From assembly GCA_002469605.1 (NCBI GenBank), contig DKMV01000359.1:1-5706 (forward strand): 5,706 nucleotides of DNA, written 5' to 3'. The translations under genes were made by a program, and so were the position numbers. The notes beneath the pieces were generated by a model that did no database searches, was not told where the DNA came from, and was given only the letters and a program-made list of their open reading frames with translations. Positions 1 to 5,351 of this stretch are shown here, piece by piece. Position 1 is the first letter of the stretch, and every line of letters begins with the position of its first letter. This DNA is from Leclercia sp. UBA7405 (GTDB taxonomy: Bacteria > Pseudomonadota > Gammaproteobacteria > Enterobacterales > Enterobacteriaceae).

Positions 1-110
1 TCCCTGCGCCTCGCCCCGGCCTGCGGTCAACGCCTCAGCGATTTTCAGCCGGACCATGGCGTAGCTGTGAGAGCCGACTTCTCTGTTACATTCATATCGC
101 TTTAGAAAGC
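1..110. other. Unassigned left flank, no gene recognised
   Basis: This stretch lies beyond the terminator that ends the pflEF operon. Two reading frames stay open into it from the left edge. A plus-strand frame runs from base 1 to a TAG at 103-105 and ends ...DFSVTFISL. A minus-strand frame contains SHSYAMVRLKIAEAL, with a possible ATG at 55-57 (reading leftward) and no good Shine-Dalgarno seen. I recognise neither product, and they cannot both be genes. In E. coli the next gene here is the sugar phosphatase ybiV, but nothing resembling its start (a DxDGT motif) is visible. The segment could be the tail of a plus-strand gene, the head of a minus-strand gene, or plain intergenic DNA. Confidence 0.3.
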
Positions 111-145
111 AAAAAACGGAACGGCAATTTTGTTGCCGTTCCGTT
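111..145 (-). terminator. Rho-independent terminator of the pflE-pflF operon
   Basis: A perfect 13-bp stem (115-127 pairing with 133-145) closes a 5-base loop (128-132). Read on the minus strand, the right arm ...CCGTT runs directly into a T-rich tract ending near 111, which is the classic intrinsic terminator layout. On the plus strand the hairpin is followed only by GTTTA, so it should work poorly in that direction. It sits about 110 bases past the pflF stop, with the palindromic repeat cluster in between. It most likely ends the pflE-pflF transcript. Confidence 0.85.
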
Positions 146-150
146 GTTTA

Positions 151-246
151 GTGCGGTCTGCGCCCCTCACCCTAACCCTCTCCCAAAGGGAGAGGGAACC
201 GTTCAGTGCAGCTCTCCCCAAAGGGAGAGGGAACAGTTCAGTGCAG
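151..246. repeat. Palindromic intergenic repeat cluster downstream of pflF
   Basis: The cluster starts with a 47-base module (151-197). Its core is a perfect inverted repeat, CCCTCTCCC at 176-184 and GGGAGAGGG at 188-196 with a 3-base loop. A 34/35-base tandem pair overlaps it: 178-211 and 212-246, each reading CTCTCCC(C)AAAGGGAGAGGG followed by a tail ending GTTCAGTGCAG. The second copy has a 7-bp stem (212-218 with 223-229). Related modules occur at 4385-4472 and 4518-4552, so this is a dispersed family in this genome. Such GGGAGAGGG palindromes are common between genes in gamma-proteobacteria. They may act as mRNA 3'-end stabilisers or protein-binding sites, but no function is shown here. 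Confidence 0.85.
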
Positions 247-254
247 CCTGCCTG

Positions 255-2687
255 TTAAAGCGTATGCTCCGTCCGTGCAATAATATCGTCCTGCGCATCC
301 GGCGACAGGGCGGTAAAGAACGCCGAATAACCCGCCACGCGCACCACCAGGTCGCGATACTGGTCCGGATGCTTCTTCGCCTCCAGCAGCGTCTCGCGCG
401 ACACGATGTTGTACTGAATATGCCAGCCTTTATGCACCTCGAAGAAGGTGCGCAGCAGCACCATCAGCTTCTGGCGATCGCTATCGTTATCCAGGGTCGC
501 CGGGTTCAGCTTCTGGTTCAGCAGCACGCCGCCAAGAATGGCTTCCGTTGGCAGTTTACCTACCGAGCCAATCACCGCCGTCGGGCCGAGATGGTCGGTA
601 CCGGAGGCCGGGCTGGCCCCTTCCGCCAGCGGGGTATGGGCTTTACGCCCATCCGGGGTCGCCATGGTGGCGGCACCAAAGGGCACGTTGGCGGAAATAG
701 AGGAGGTACCCGCATAGTAGTTGCCGCCGATCGGGCCGCGGCCGTAGCGCGGGTTGTGATACTGCTTCAGCTCCTCGATATAGGTCTGGTAGGCGCGGGT
801 CAGCAGCAGATCCACGCTGTCATCGTCGTTACCGTACTTAGGCGCGCCGTTGATCAGCCGCTGGCGTCGCTGCTCGTGGGTCAGCCCCTCGAAATCGTCC
901 GCCAGAGCGGCGGCCAGCTGCTGCTGCCCGATAACCCCTTGTTCGAAGACCAGCTTTTTCACCGCCGCCAGGCTGTTGCCGAGGTTCGCGATCCCCACCT
1001 GCAGGCCGGAAACCCAGTCATATTTCGCGCCACCCTGCTTGATGCTTTTCGCGCGCTCGATGCAGTCATCCACCAGCGCGGAGCAGAGAATATCGTGGAC
1101 GTTCTCCTCCAGCATGGTGTCCACCACGTACTCGATCTCAATAGATTTACGGGTGTAGTAGCGGATCTGGCGATCCCAGGCGGCCAGCACCTCGTCAAAG
1201 TTAGTGAAATTCCCTTCTGAGAGGGCCTTCACCTGCGGCAGGAACACCTTGCCGCTGGTGGCATCCCGGCCGCCTTCCAGCGCCGCCAGCATCACCCGGG
1301 CGAAGTTGATAAAGCTCATGCCGGTGCAGCGGTAGCCCCACTTGCCGCCGACCGCGGTTTCGATGCAGCCGATGGCCGCATAGTCGTAGGCATCCGCTTT
1401 TTCGACGCCGAGCTTAATAAATTCCGGAATAACGATCTCATCGTTGTTAAAGGCCGGCATCCCGAAGCCGCAGCGGATCACCTGCACGCAGGCGTCGAGG
1501 AAGTCGTTACTCATGCCCGCGTGGTAGCGCACGCTCAGGTTTGGCTGGGTGGAACGCAGGCGGCCGCAGGACTCCAGAATGGCGTAGGAGAGCGGATTAA
1601 CCGCATCCATTGGCTCGCCGTTGACCAGCTTCTGGCCGCCGATGGTGACGTTCTGATACAGCGGGCTGCCGGCAGAGGCTTTCGAGTGCGAGCCGGAGCG
1701 GATCTTGTTCACCTCCAGCAGCTTCAGCCAGCAGCTGTGCAGCAGCTCAATGGCGTGCTCGCGATCGAGGGACTGGTTCAGCTCCACGTCGCGGCGGTAG
1801 TAGGGGTAGAGATACTGGTCCATACGCGCGAACGACACCGAGTGGCCGTTGGACTCGATCTGCAAAATCAGCTGGATGAAGTAGCACAGCTGCAGCGCCT
1901 GCCAGAAGGTCTTCGGCGGCTCGTGGGCAATAACGTCGCAGTTTTCTGCGATGGCCAGCAGCTCGTCCCGGCGGGCCTGGCGGGTCTCGGCCATGGCCAT
2001 CTCCCGCGCCAGGTCGGCGAAGCGCTCAATGTGCAGGCTCACCGCCTCCAGCACGATATCGATAGCCTTCAGGAACTGCTCGCCGTGCAGATCTTCCAGC
2101 ACCGTCAGGTTGATGCGCGAGCGGCGCTCGTCCACCTTGTGGCGCAGGCCGTCGAGCCCCTTCTCCAGCAGCAGCGGGAAGTTCACCGCCAGATGCGCAT
2201 CGCCGGAGGTCATGTTGCCTTCTGCCTTGATAATGCCGCTCTCCAGCAGCGCTTTTTGCTCGCTGGTAAACATGCCGTAGCAGCGGTCCTGCACCGTCTG
2301 GCCGCGCCACCAGGGGCACACCTCGTGCAGCACGCGCTTGTTCTCTTCGCTCACCGCAAAACCGGCGCCGGGGCGGTCGGCCAGATCGTCAATCTCTTTC
2401 TCAATCCAGGAGACGGTATATTCCGGGAAGATAGGGGCGGCGCGCACTTCGCTTGCCTGGTTGCCAATAATTAGCTCGTCGTGTTTGATCCAGATAGTGC
2501 GCTGCGCCAGGTGATGCGCCAGCGCCAGCGCGCGGCGTACCGGGATCGGCTTATCCAGATGCTGCTGGTACATTTCGGTGTAGTGCTGCGCGCGCTCGGT
2601 ACAGACCGGCGGCTTGACGATGTGCACCAGGGCAGATTTGTGGGCCTTAATACGATCGCTCAGGGTAGTGAGATTCAGCTGTGTCAT
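255..2687 (-). CDS. pflF: Glycyl radical enzyme PflF/YbiW, probable 1,5-anhydroglucitol-6-phosphate lyase
   Basis: A cytoplasmic glycyl radical enzyme of 810 residues, the full length of E. coli YbiW. The large PFL-type barrel domain fills most of the protein, and the glycyl radical domain occupies roughly the last 120 residues. The radical-site motif RVAGYSAFF puts the radical on Gly786 (codon at 330-332). The thiyl cysteine is Cys441 in AAIGCIETAVGG (codon at 1365-1367), with Glu443 two residues on. Cys-x-Glu is the signature of radical dehydratases and eliminases; pyruvate formate-lyase has Cys-Cys, so the 'formate acetyltransferase' label is misleading. E. coli YbiW is reported to open the ring of 1,5-anhydroglucitol-6-phosphate to 1-deoxy-fructose-6-phosphate; I infer the same here. 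The ATG lies 4 bases after the pflE stop. Its Shine-Dalgarno GAGGA overlaps the last pflE codons, which suggests translational coupling. The glycyl radical is oxygen-sensitive, so activity should be anaerobic. Confidence 0.96.
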   Translation of the reverse strand: MTQLNLTTLSDRIKAHKSALVHIVKPPVCTERAQHYTEMYQQHLDKPIPVRRALALAHHLAQRTIWIKHDELIIGNQASEVRAAPIFPEYTVSWIEKEIDDLADRPGAGFAVSEENKRVLHEVCPWWRGQTVQDRCYGMFTSEQKALLESGIIKAEGNMTSGDAHLAVNFPLLLEKGLDGLRHKVDERRSRINLTVLEDLHGEQFLKAIDIVLEAVSLHIERFADLAREMAMAETRQARRDELLAIAENCDVIAHEPPKTFWQALQLCYFIQLILQIESNGHSVSFARMDQYLYPYYRRDVELNQSLDREHAIELLHSCWLKLLEVNKIRSGSHSKASAGSPLYQNVTIGGQKLVNGEPMDAVNPLSYAILESCGRLRSTQPNLSVRYHAGMSNDFLDACVQVIRCGFGMPAFNNDEIVIPEFIKLGVEKADAYDYAAIGCIETAVGGKWGYRCTGMSFINFARVMLAALEGGRDATSGKVFLPQVKALSEGNFTNFDEVLAAWDRQIRYYTRKSIEIEYVVDTMLEENVHDILCSALVDDCIERAKSIKQGGAKYDWVSGLQVGIANLGNSLAAVKKLVFEQGVIGQQQLAAALADDFEGLTHEQRRQRLINGAPKYGNDDDSVDLLLTRAYQTYIEELKQYHNPRYGRGPIGGNYYAGTSSISANVPFGAATMATPDGRKAHTPLAEGASPASGTDHLGPTAVIGSVGKLPTEAILGGVLLNQKLNPATLDNDSDRQKLMVLLRTFFEVHKGWHIQYNIVSRETLLEAKKHPDQYRDLVVRVAGYSAFFTALSPDAQDDIIARTEHTL

Positions 2688-2691
2688 AGGT

Positions 2692-3591
2692 TTATCCTCG
2701 TAGGGTCGCGGTTAACCCTTTCTGACTGGCATACTGCTGAGCAAAGGCCAGTAAATCAGGGTCGTCGAGCGGTTTATCGGGTGCGGTGTAGGCCTGGCCC
2801 AGCAGGCTGTACTTATTCATGCCCAGGGTGTGATAGGGCAAAAAATGGATATCGTGGACGTTGAGTTCGTCGGCGGCAAAGTTGGTGATGGCGGTAACAG
2901 AGGCCTTGTCGGCGTTAAATCCCTGGATCAGCGGGACGCGAATGGTGATGCTTTTTCCGGCAGCGGCAAGCCGCTTCAGGTTATCCAGCACCCGTTTTGC
3001 CGATCCGTCGGTCCATTTTTTAAAGACCTCGCCGTCAACGTGCTTCAGATCGGCCAGGAAGAGATCGACCCAGGGGAGCGAGGGCTCGATATAATGCCAG
3101 GGCACGTGCAGGCAGGTTTCGACGGCGGTGTGGATCCCCTGCTCATGGCTTGCTTTAAACAGATCGTGGGCCAGGGTCGGGTTCATAAAAGGTTCGCCGC
3201 CGGAGAGGGTGATGCCCCCGCCGCTGCGCTCATAAAAGGGTTTATCCCGCAGCACCGTCGCCATAATTTCCGCCGCCTGCTGCGCTTCGCCGCAGACGGT
3301 TAATGCCTGGGTTGGACAGCAGGCGGTGAGGGCGTCGAGCGTCTCGTCGTCGAGCTTTTCCCGGTGGATGACCAGCCCGTTCAGCGCCCGGTCTATCACC
3401 CCCGGCGCGGCCTGCTGGCACAGGTCGCAGCCCGCCAGGCAGAGGCGGTTGTCGAACAGCAGATCCCGGGTACGGTCGCGGCTTTCCGGGTTCTGACACC
3501 AGCGGCAGCCCAGAGAGCAGCCCTTCAGAAACACTACGGTGCGGATCCCGGGGCCGTCATGGGTTGAGTAGCGCTGAATATTGAAGATCAT
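2692..3591 (-). CDS. pflE: Radical SAM glycyl-radical-enzyme activase PflE/YbiY
   Basis: A 299-residue activase that uses a [4Fe-4S] cluster and S-adenosylmethionine to abstract hydrogen from the radical glycine of its partner, here almost certainly PflF. The N-terminus shows the family signature [10 protein letters not shown] (9-18) and the cluster motif Cys25-x3-Cys29-x2-Cys32. The SAM-binding GGE is at 131-133, within [12 protein letters not shown]. An inserted ferredoxin-like segment has Cys51, Cys55, Cys58, Cys91, Cys92 and Cys100. Such inserts are typical of activases for dehydratase-type glycyl radical enzymes and absent from the short PflA type. The start at 3589-3591 is the only ATG before an upstream in-frame stop. 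AGAGG at 3599-3603 is 7 bases away, which supports it. It is first in a two-gene operon with pflF. E. coli YbiY has been annotated slightly longer, but no such extension is possible here with ATG, GTG or TTG. Confidence 0.95.
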   Translation of the reverse strand: MIFNIQRYSTHDGPGIRTVVFLKGCSLGCRWCQNPESRDRTRDLLFDNRLCLAGCDLCQQAAPGVIDRALNGLVIHREKLDDETLDALTACCPTQALTVCGEAQQAAEIMATVLRDKPFYERSGGGITLSGGEPFMNPTLAHDLFKASHEQGIHTAVETCLHVPWHYIEPSLPWVDLFLADLKHVDGEVFKKWTDGSAKRVLDNLKRLAAAGKSITIRVPLIQGFNADKASVTAITNFAADELNVHDIHFLPYHTLGMNKYSLLGQAYTAPDKPLDDPDLLAFAQQYASQKGLTATLRG

Positions 3592-3626
3592 GTGTATGCC
3601 TCTAGGTTGCGTATGAAGATTAAATT

Positions 3627-3642
3627 ACTTTCGAATGAAAGT
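3627..3642. promoter_or_regulatory. Inverted repeat upstream of the pflE -10, possible operator
   Basis: ACTTTC-GAAT-GAAAGT is a perfect 6-bp inverted repeat with a 4-base spacer. Its centre is at about -22.5 relative to the predicted pflE start, between the FNR-type site and the -10 hexamer. A repressor bound there would block the polymerase. No regulator can be named from this sequence, and an inverted repeat this short could occur by chance. Confidence 0.35.
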
Positions 3643-3646
3643 TATC

Positions 3647-3660
3647 TTGACATGCGTCAA
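3647..3660. promoter_or_regulatory. FNR/CRP-family palindrome shared by pflE and fsaA
   Basis: TTGACATGCGTCAA is a perfect palindrome of two TTGAC half-sites separated by 4 bases. It matches 8 of the 10 defined bases of the FNR box TTGAT-N4-ATCAA, with the two mismatches placed symmetrically. It fits CRP (TGTGA-N6-TCACA) less well. It lies near the middle of the divergent gap, 62 bases from the pflE start codon and 66 from the fsaA start codon. The TTGACA within it could be taken for a plus-strand -35, but no -10 lies 16-18 bases downstream. Confidence 0.55.
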
Positions 3661-3680
3661 CTCCAGGAGAGGTTTTGCCG

Positions 3681-3696
3681 TGCTAGGGTATTTGCA
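3681..3696 (+). promoter_or_regulatory. Predicted extended -10 promoter of fsaA
   Basis: TGC-TAGGGT (3681-3689) is an extended -10: the TG dinucleotide, one base, then a hexamer keeping the three key positions T, A and final T. No good -35 lies 17 bases upstream, which suits an extended -10 or an activator-dependent promoter. The predicted start is near 3695-3696, giving a leader of about 24 bases that contains GAGGG at 3708-3712. The FNR-type palindrome would be centred at about -41.5 to -42.5. This is a weaker call than the pflE promoter. Confidence 0.4.
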
Positions 3697-3719
3697 GAAT
3701 CATTTTTGAGGGCAACATC

Positions 3720-4382
3720 ATGGAACTCTATCTCGACACCTCCGACGTCGTAGCGGTAAAAAAACTTGCGCGCATCTTTCCTCTCGCGGGCGTAACCACT
3801 AACCCCAGCATCGTGGCGGCGGGCAAAAAACCGCTGGAAACCCTGCTGCCTGAGCTTCAGGAGGCGTTGGGCGGCAAGGGCCGTCTGTTTGCCCAGGTGA
3901 TGGCCACCTCCGCCGAAGGGATGGTGGAAGAGGCGATAAAACTGCGAGCGATGATTGCGGATCTGGTGGTGAAGGTGCCGGTCACAGCCGAGGGGCTGGC
4001 GGCCATCAAAATGCTGAAAGCCGAGGGTATTCCTACGCTGGGTACGGCGGTCTACGGCGCAGCGCAGGGGATGCTGTCGGCGCTGGCGGGGGCGGAGTAT
4101 GTTGCCCCTTACGTGAACCGGGTGGATGCCCAGGGCGGAGATGGGATCCAGACAGTGGTGGAGCTGCAGCAGCTGCTGACCCTGCATGCCCCGCAGGCTA
4201 AAGTACTGGCCGCCAGCTTTAAAACTCCGCGCCAGGCGCTGGACTGCCTGCTGGCGGGCTGTGAGTCTATTACCCTGCCGCTGGACGTGGCGCAGCAGTT
4301 GATTAGCTATCCGGCGGTGGACGCGGCGGTGGCGAAGTTTGAGCAGGACTGGATGGGGGCGTTTGGGCGCACTTCTATTTAA
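3720..4382 (+). CDS. fsaA: Fructose-6-phosphate aldolase FsaA
   Basis: A 220-residue class I aldolase of the small transaldolase (TalC/MipB) family, exactly the E. coli FsaA length and nearly identical at both ends ([10 protein letters not shown]...FGRTSI). It is a single TIM barrel, usually a cytoplasmic decamer. The Schiff-base lysine is Lys85 in [10 protein letters not shown]. The active-site residues known from E. coli are present: Asp6, Asn28, Gln59, Thr109, Tyr131, Arg134 and Ser166. It makes or cleaves bonds between dihydroxyacetone or hydroxyacetone and an aldehyde such as glyceraldehyde-3-phosphate. Reported work gives 1-deoxy-fructose-6-phosphate, the YbiW product, as its physiological substrate, which explains the divergent pflFE neighbours. 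The ATG has GAGGG 7 bases upstream. It converges on moeB and ends in a bidirectional terminator region. Confidence 0.97.
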   Translation: MELYLDTSDVVAVKKLARIFPLAGVTTNPSIVAAGKKPLETLLPELQEALGGKGRLFAQVMATSAEGMVEEAIKLRAMIADLVVKVPVTAEGLAAIKMLKAEGIPTLGTAVYGAAQGMLSALAGAEYVAPYVNRVDAQGGDGIQTVVELQQLLTLHAPQAKVLAASFKTPRQALDCLLAGCESITLPLDVAQQLISYPAVDAAVAKFEQDWMGAFGRTSI

Positions 4383-4384
4383 TG

Positions 4385-4472
4385 TGCACCGAACGGTCCC
4401 CGCTCCCTTGAGGGAGAGGGGGAATGTGCGGCCTGATGCCCTCACCCCGGCCCTCTCCCACGGGGAGAGGGA
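4385..4472. repeat. Palindromic repeat modules after fsaA, related to the pflF-end repeats
   Basis: Two modules of the family seen at 151-246 lie here. Positions 4385-4409 match the reverse complement of 186-210 at 22 of 25 bases, sharing TGCAC, GAACGGT and CTCCCTT. Positions 4426-4472 match 151-197 at 38 of 47 bases without gaps, including a perfect CCCTCTCCC / GGGAGAGGG stem (4451-4459 with 4463-4471, 3-base loop). A small hairpin CTCCCT-TG-AGGGAG is at 4403-4416. These are non-coding intergenic palindromes in the fsaA 3' region. Some differences fall in loops, leaving the main stem intact. Confidence 0.8.
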
Positions 4473-4481
4473 GCAAACACT

Positions 4482-4507
4482 AAAAAAGCAACTGGCGTTG
4501 CTTTTTG
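4482..4507. terminator. Bidirectional terminator, fsaA-proximal copy
   Basis: GCAAC (4488-4492), loop TGGC and GTTGC (4497-4501) are flanked by AAAAAA on the left and TTTTT on the right. The stem can extend through the A/T tracts to 10 bp. U-tracts follow the hairpin on both strands, so it can stop fsaA transcripts from the left and act as a second stop for moeB read-through from the right. Confidence 0.8.
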
Positions 4508-4562
4508 CTTTTACCTTGCCTCACCCCGGACCGTACACCCACAGGGAGAGGGAGCAAACACT

Positions 4563-4590
4563 AAAAAAGGCAACTGTCGTTGCCTTTTTG
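4563..4590. terminator. Bidirectional terminator, moeB-proximal copy
   Basis: GGCAAC (4569-4574), loop TGTC and GTTGCC (4579-4584) are flanked by AAAAAA and TTTTT, giving up to 11 bp with the A/T tracts. Compared with the other copy it has one extra G in the left arm and one extra C in the right arm, so pairing is preserved. It begins a few bases past the moeB stop on the minus strand and is the main moeAB terminator. It is also usable in the fsaA direction. Confidence 0.85.
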
Positions 4591-4593
4591 CTT

Positions 4594-5349
4594 TTACCTT
4601 GCTCCACACACCTCGCAGGTGGGGTTGCGCATCAATTTCATCTCGCGGAACTGGCACTGCATCGCATCGTACATCACGATTTTTCCCGCCGCCGGGGTGC
4701 CGTAGTGGGCCAGCACCTTGATGGCCTCCATCGCCTGCATGGAACCGATCACCCCCACCAGCGGTGCCATAACGCCGGCCTCCACGCAGGTGAGGGCGTT
4801 GTCGCCAAACAGGCGGCTCAGGCAGCGGTAGCAGGGCTCGCCCTCGGCCCAGGTAAAGACCGTGACTTGCCCCTCCATGCGGATCGCCGCTCCGGAGACC
4901 AGCGGCGTTTTATGGGCAAAGCAGGCCGCGTTAAGCTGATTGCGCACCGCCACGTTATCGGTGCAGTCGAGCACCAGATCGTGGTGGGCAACCTGGGCGG
5001 CGAGAGAGGCGTCGTCGAGCAGGGCGTTGAGCAGCGTATATTTCACGCCGGGATTGATTCGCGCCAGTTGGGCATGGGCCGATACTACTTTCGGCTCGCC
5101 GAGAGTGGCGTCGCTGTGCAGGGTCTGGCGCTGCAGGTTCGAGAGGGAGACGGTGTCGAAATCGAGCAGCGTCATGCTGCCCACGCCCGCCGCGGCCAGG
5201 TATTGCGACGCCGCGCAGCCCAGTCCGCCAAGCCCCACCACCAACACCCGGGCCGCTTTTAGCGCCTCCTGACCGTCAAAATCGAAGCCGCGCAGCACGA
5301 TCTGCCGGTTGTAGCGCATCATCTCTTCATCGCTCAGCTCGACGCTCAT
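4594..5349 (-). CDS. moeB: Molybdopterin-synthase adenylyltransferase MoeB
   Basis: A 251-residue E1-like enzyme that adenylates the C-terminal glycine of MoaD with ATP, so that MoaD can be thiocarboxylated for molybdopterin synthesis. The nucleotide-binding loop GLGGLG is at 39-44. Arg74 in NLQRQ, Lys87 and Asp131 in LDCTDN are the expected ATP/Mg residues. The structural zinc ligands are Cys173 and Cys176 (CYRC) and Cys245 and Cys248 (CEVC). E. coli MoeB is 249 residues; this one has one extra residue near the start and ends CGAR where I recall CGQ. It follows moeA with a TGA-CC-ATG junction (2 bases between genes). A strong Shine-Dalgarno, GGAGG at 5356-5360, lies within the last moeA codons, so it is cotranscribed and probably translationally coupled. 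The operon promoter is outside the window. Confidence 0.97.
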   Translation of the reverse strand: MSVELSDEEMMRYNRQIVLRGFDFDGQEALKAARVLVVGLGGLGCAASQYLAAAGVGSMTLLDFDTVSLSNLQRQTLHSDATLGEPKVVSAHAQLARINPGVKYTLLNALLDDASLAAQVAHHDLVLDCTDNVAVRNQLNAACFAHKTPLVSGAAIRMEGQVTVFTWAEGEPCYRCLSRLFGDNALTCVEAGVMAPLVGVIGSMQAMEAIKVLAHYGTPAAGKIVMYDAMQCQFREMKLMRNPTCEVCGAR

Positions 5350-5351
5350 GG

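Larger units (their letters stand above)
3612..3660 (-). promoter_or_regulatory. Predicted FNR-class promoter of pflE-pflF
   Basis: On the minus strand a TTTAAT -10 hexamer (3624 down to 3619, one mismatch to TATAAT) places the start near 3612. The 22 bases between it and the FNR-type palindrome put the palindrome centre at -41.5. That is the classic class II position for FNR or CRP activation, where the activator replaces a good -35. The resulting leader is about 21 bases and contains the pflE Shine-Dalgarno. The spacing and hexamers are visible in the sequence; anaerobic activation is inferred and fits the oxygen-sensitive enzyme being made. Confidence 0.6.
4438..4600. repeat. Tandem duplication of a terminator-repeat unit, about 80 bp each
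   Basis: Unit 1 (4438-4517) and unit 2 (4518-4600) are adjacent direct copies. Exact shared blocks are 4463-4488 with 4544-4569 (26 bases) and TTTTTGCTTTTACCTTGC at 4502-4519 with 4585-4602 (18 bases). Each unit carries a GGGAGAGGG arm, then an A-tract, a terminator hairpin and a T-tract. In unit 2 the matching CCCTCTCCC arm has degenerated, so only unit 1 keeps the outer palindrome. The right end of unit 2 includes the last bases and stop codon of moeB, so a copy of the moeB end also sits at 4511-4519. Confidence 0.85.

Noticed and set aside
151..246. Possible CRISPR array or phage attachment site in the pflF-end repeats
   Set aside because: The repeats abut each other with no spacers, are palindromic, and recur next to fsaA. 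That fits an intergenic palindromic family. There is no cas gene, integrase or tRNA nearby.
144..1220. Long plus-strand open frame (358 codons) antisense to the end of pflF
   Set aside because: It begins inside the repeat cluster and then runs opposite pflF, which has full-length family conservation and catalytic motifs. It has no Shine-Dalgarno and its composition is a GC-rich antisense shadow.
1521..2474. Plus-strand open frame of 317 codons antisense to pflF
   Set aside because: It lies wholly within the conserved pflF coding region on the opposite strand. The many Gln, Leu, Val and His residues are typical of a mirrored high-GC gene, and no known fold or start signal is seen.
3647..3675. 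TTGACA at 3647-3652 as a normal sigma-70 -35 for fsaA
   Set aside because: The hexamer 17 bases downstream is AGGTTT, which is not a -10. The TTGACA is better explained as half of the FNR-type palindrome.
3657..4445. Minus-strand open frame of 262 codons opposite fsaA
   Set aside because: It would start inside the repeat modules and cross fsaA and its promoter. The fsaA frame is conserved to the residue level, so this is a shadow.
1070..4762. Chi-like octamers GCTGGTGG at 1254-1261 (plus) and 1070-1077 and 4755-4762 (minus)
   Set aside because: The matches are exact, but Chi is frequent in enterobacterial genomes and three in this length within GC-rich genes is unremarkable.
4339..5262. Plus-strand open frame of 307 codons across the repeats and moeB
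   Set aside because: It passes through two terminators and the tandem repeats, and then opposes moeB, whose motifs are intact.
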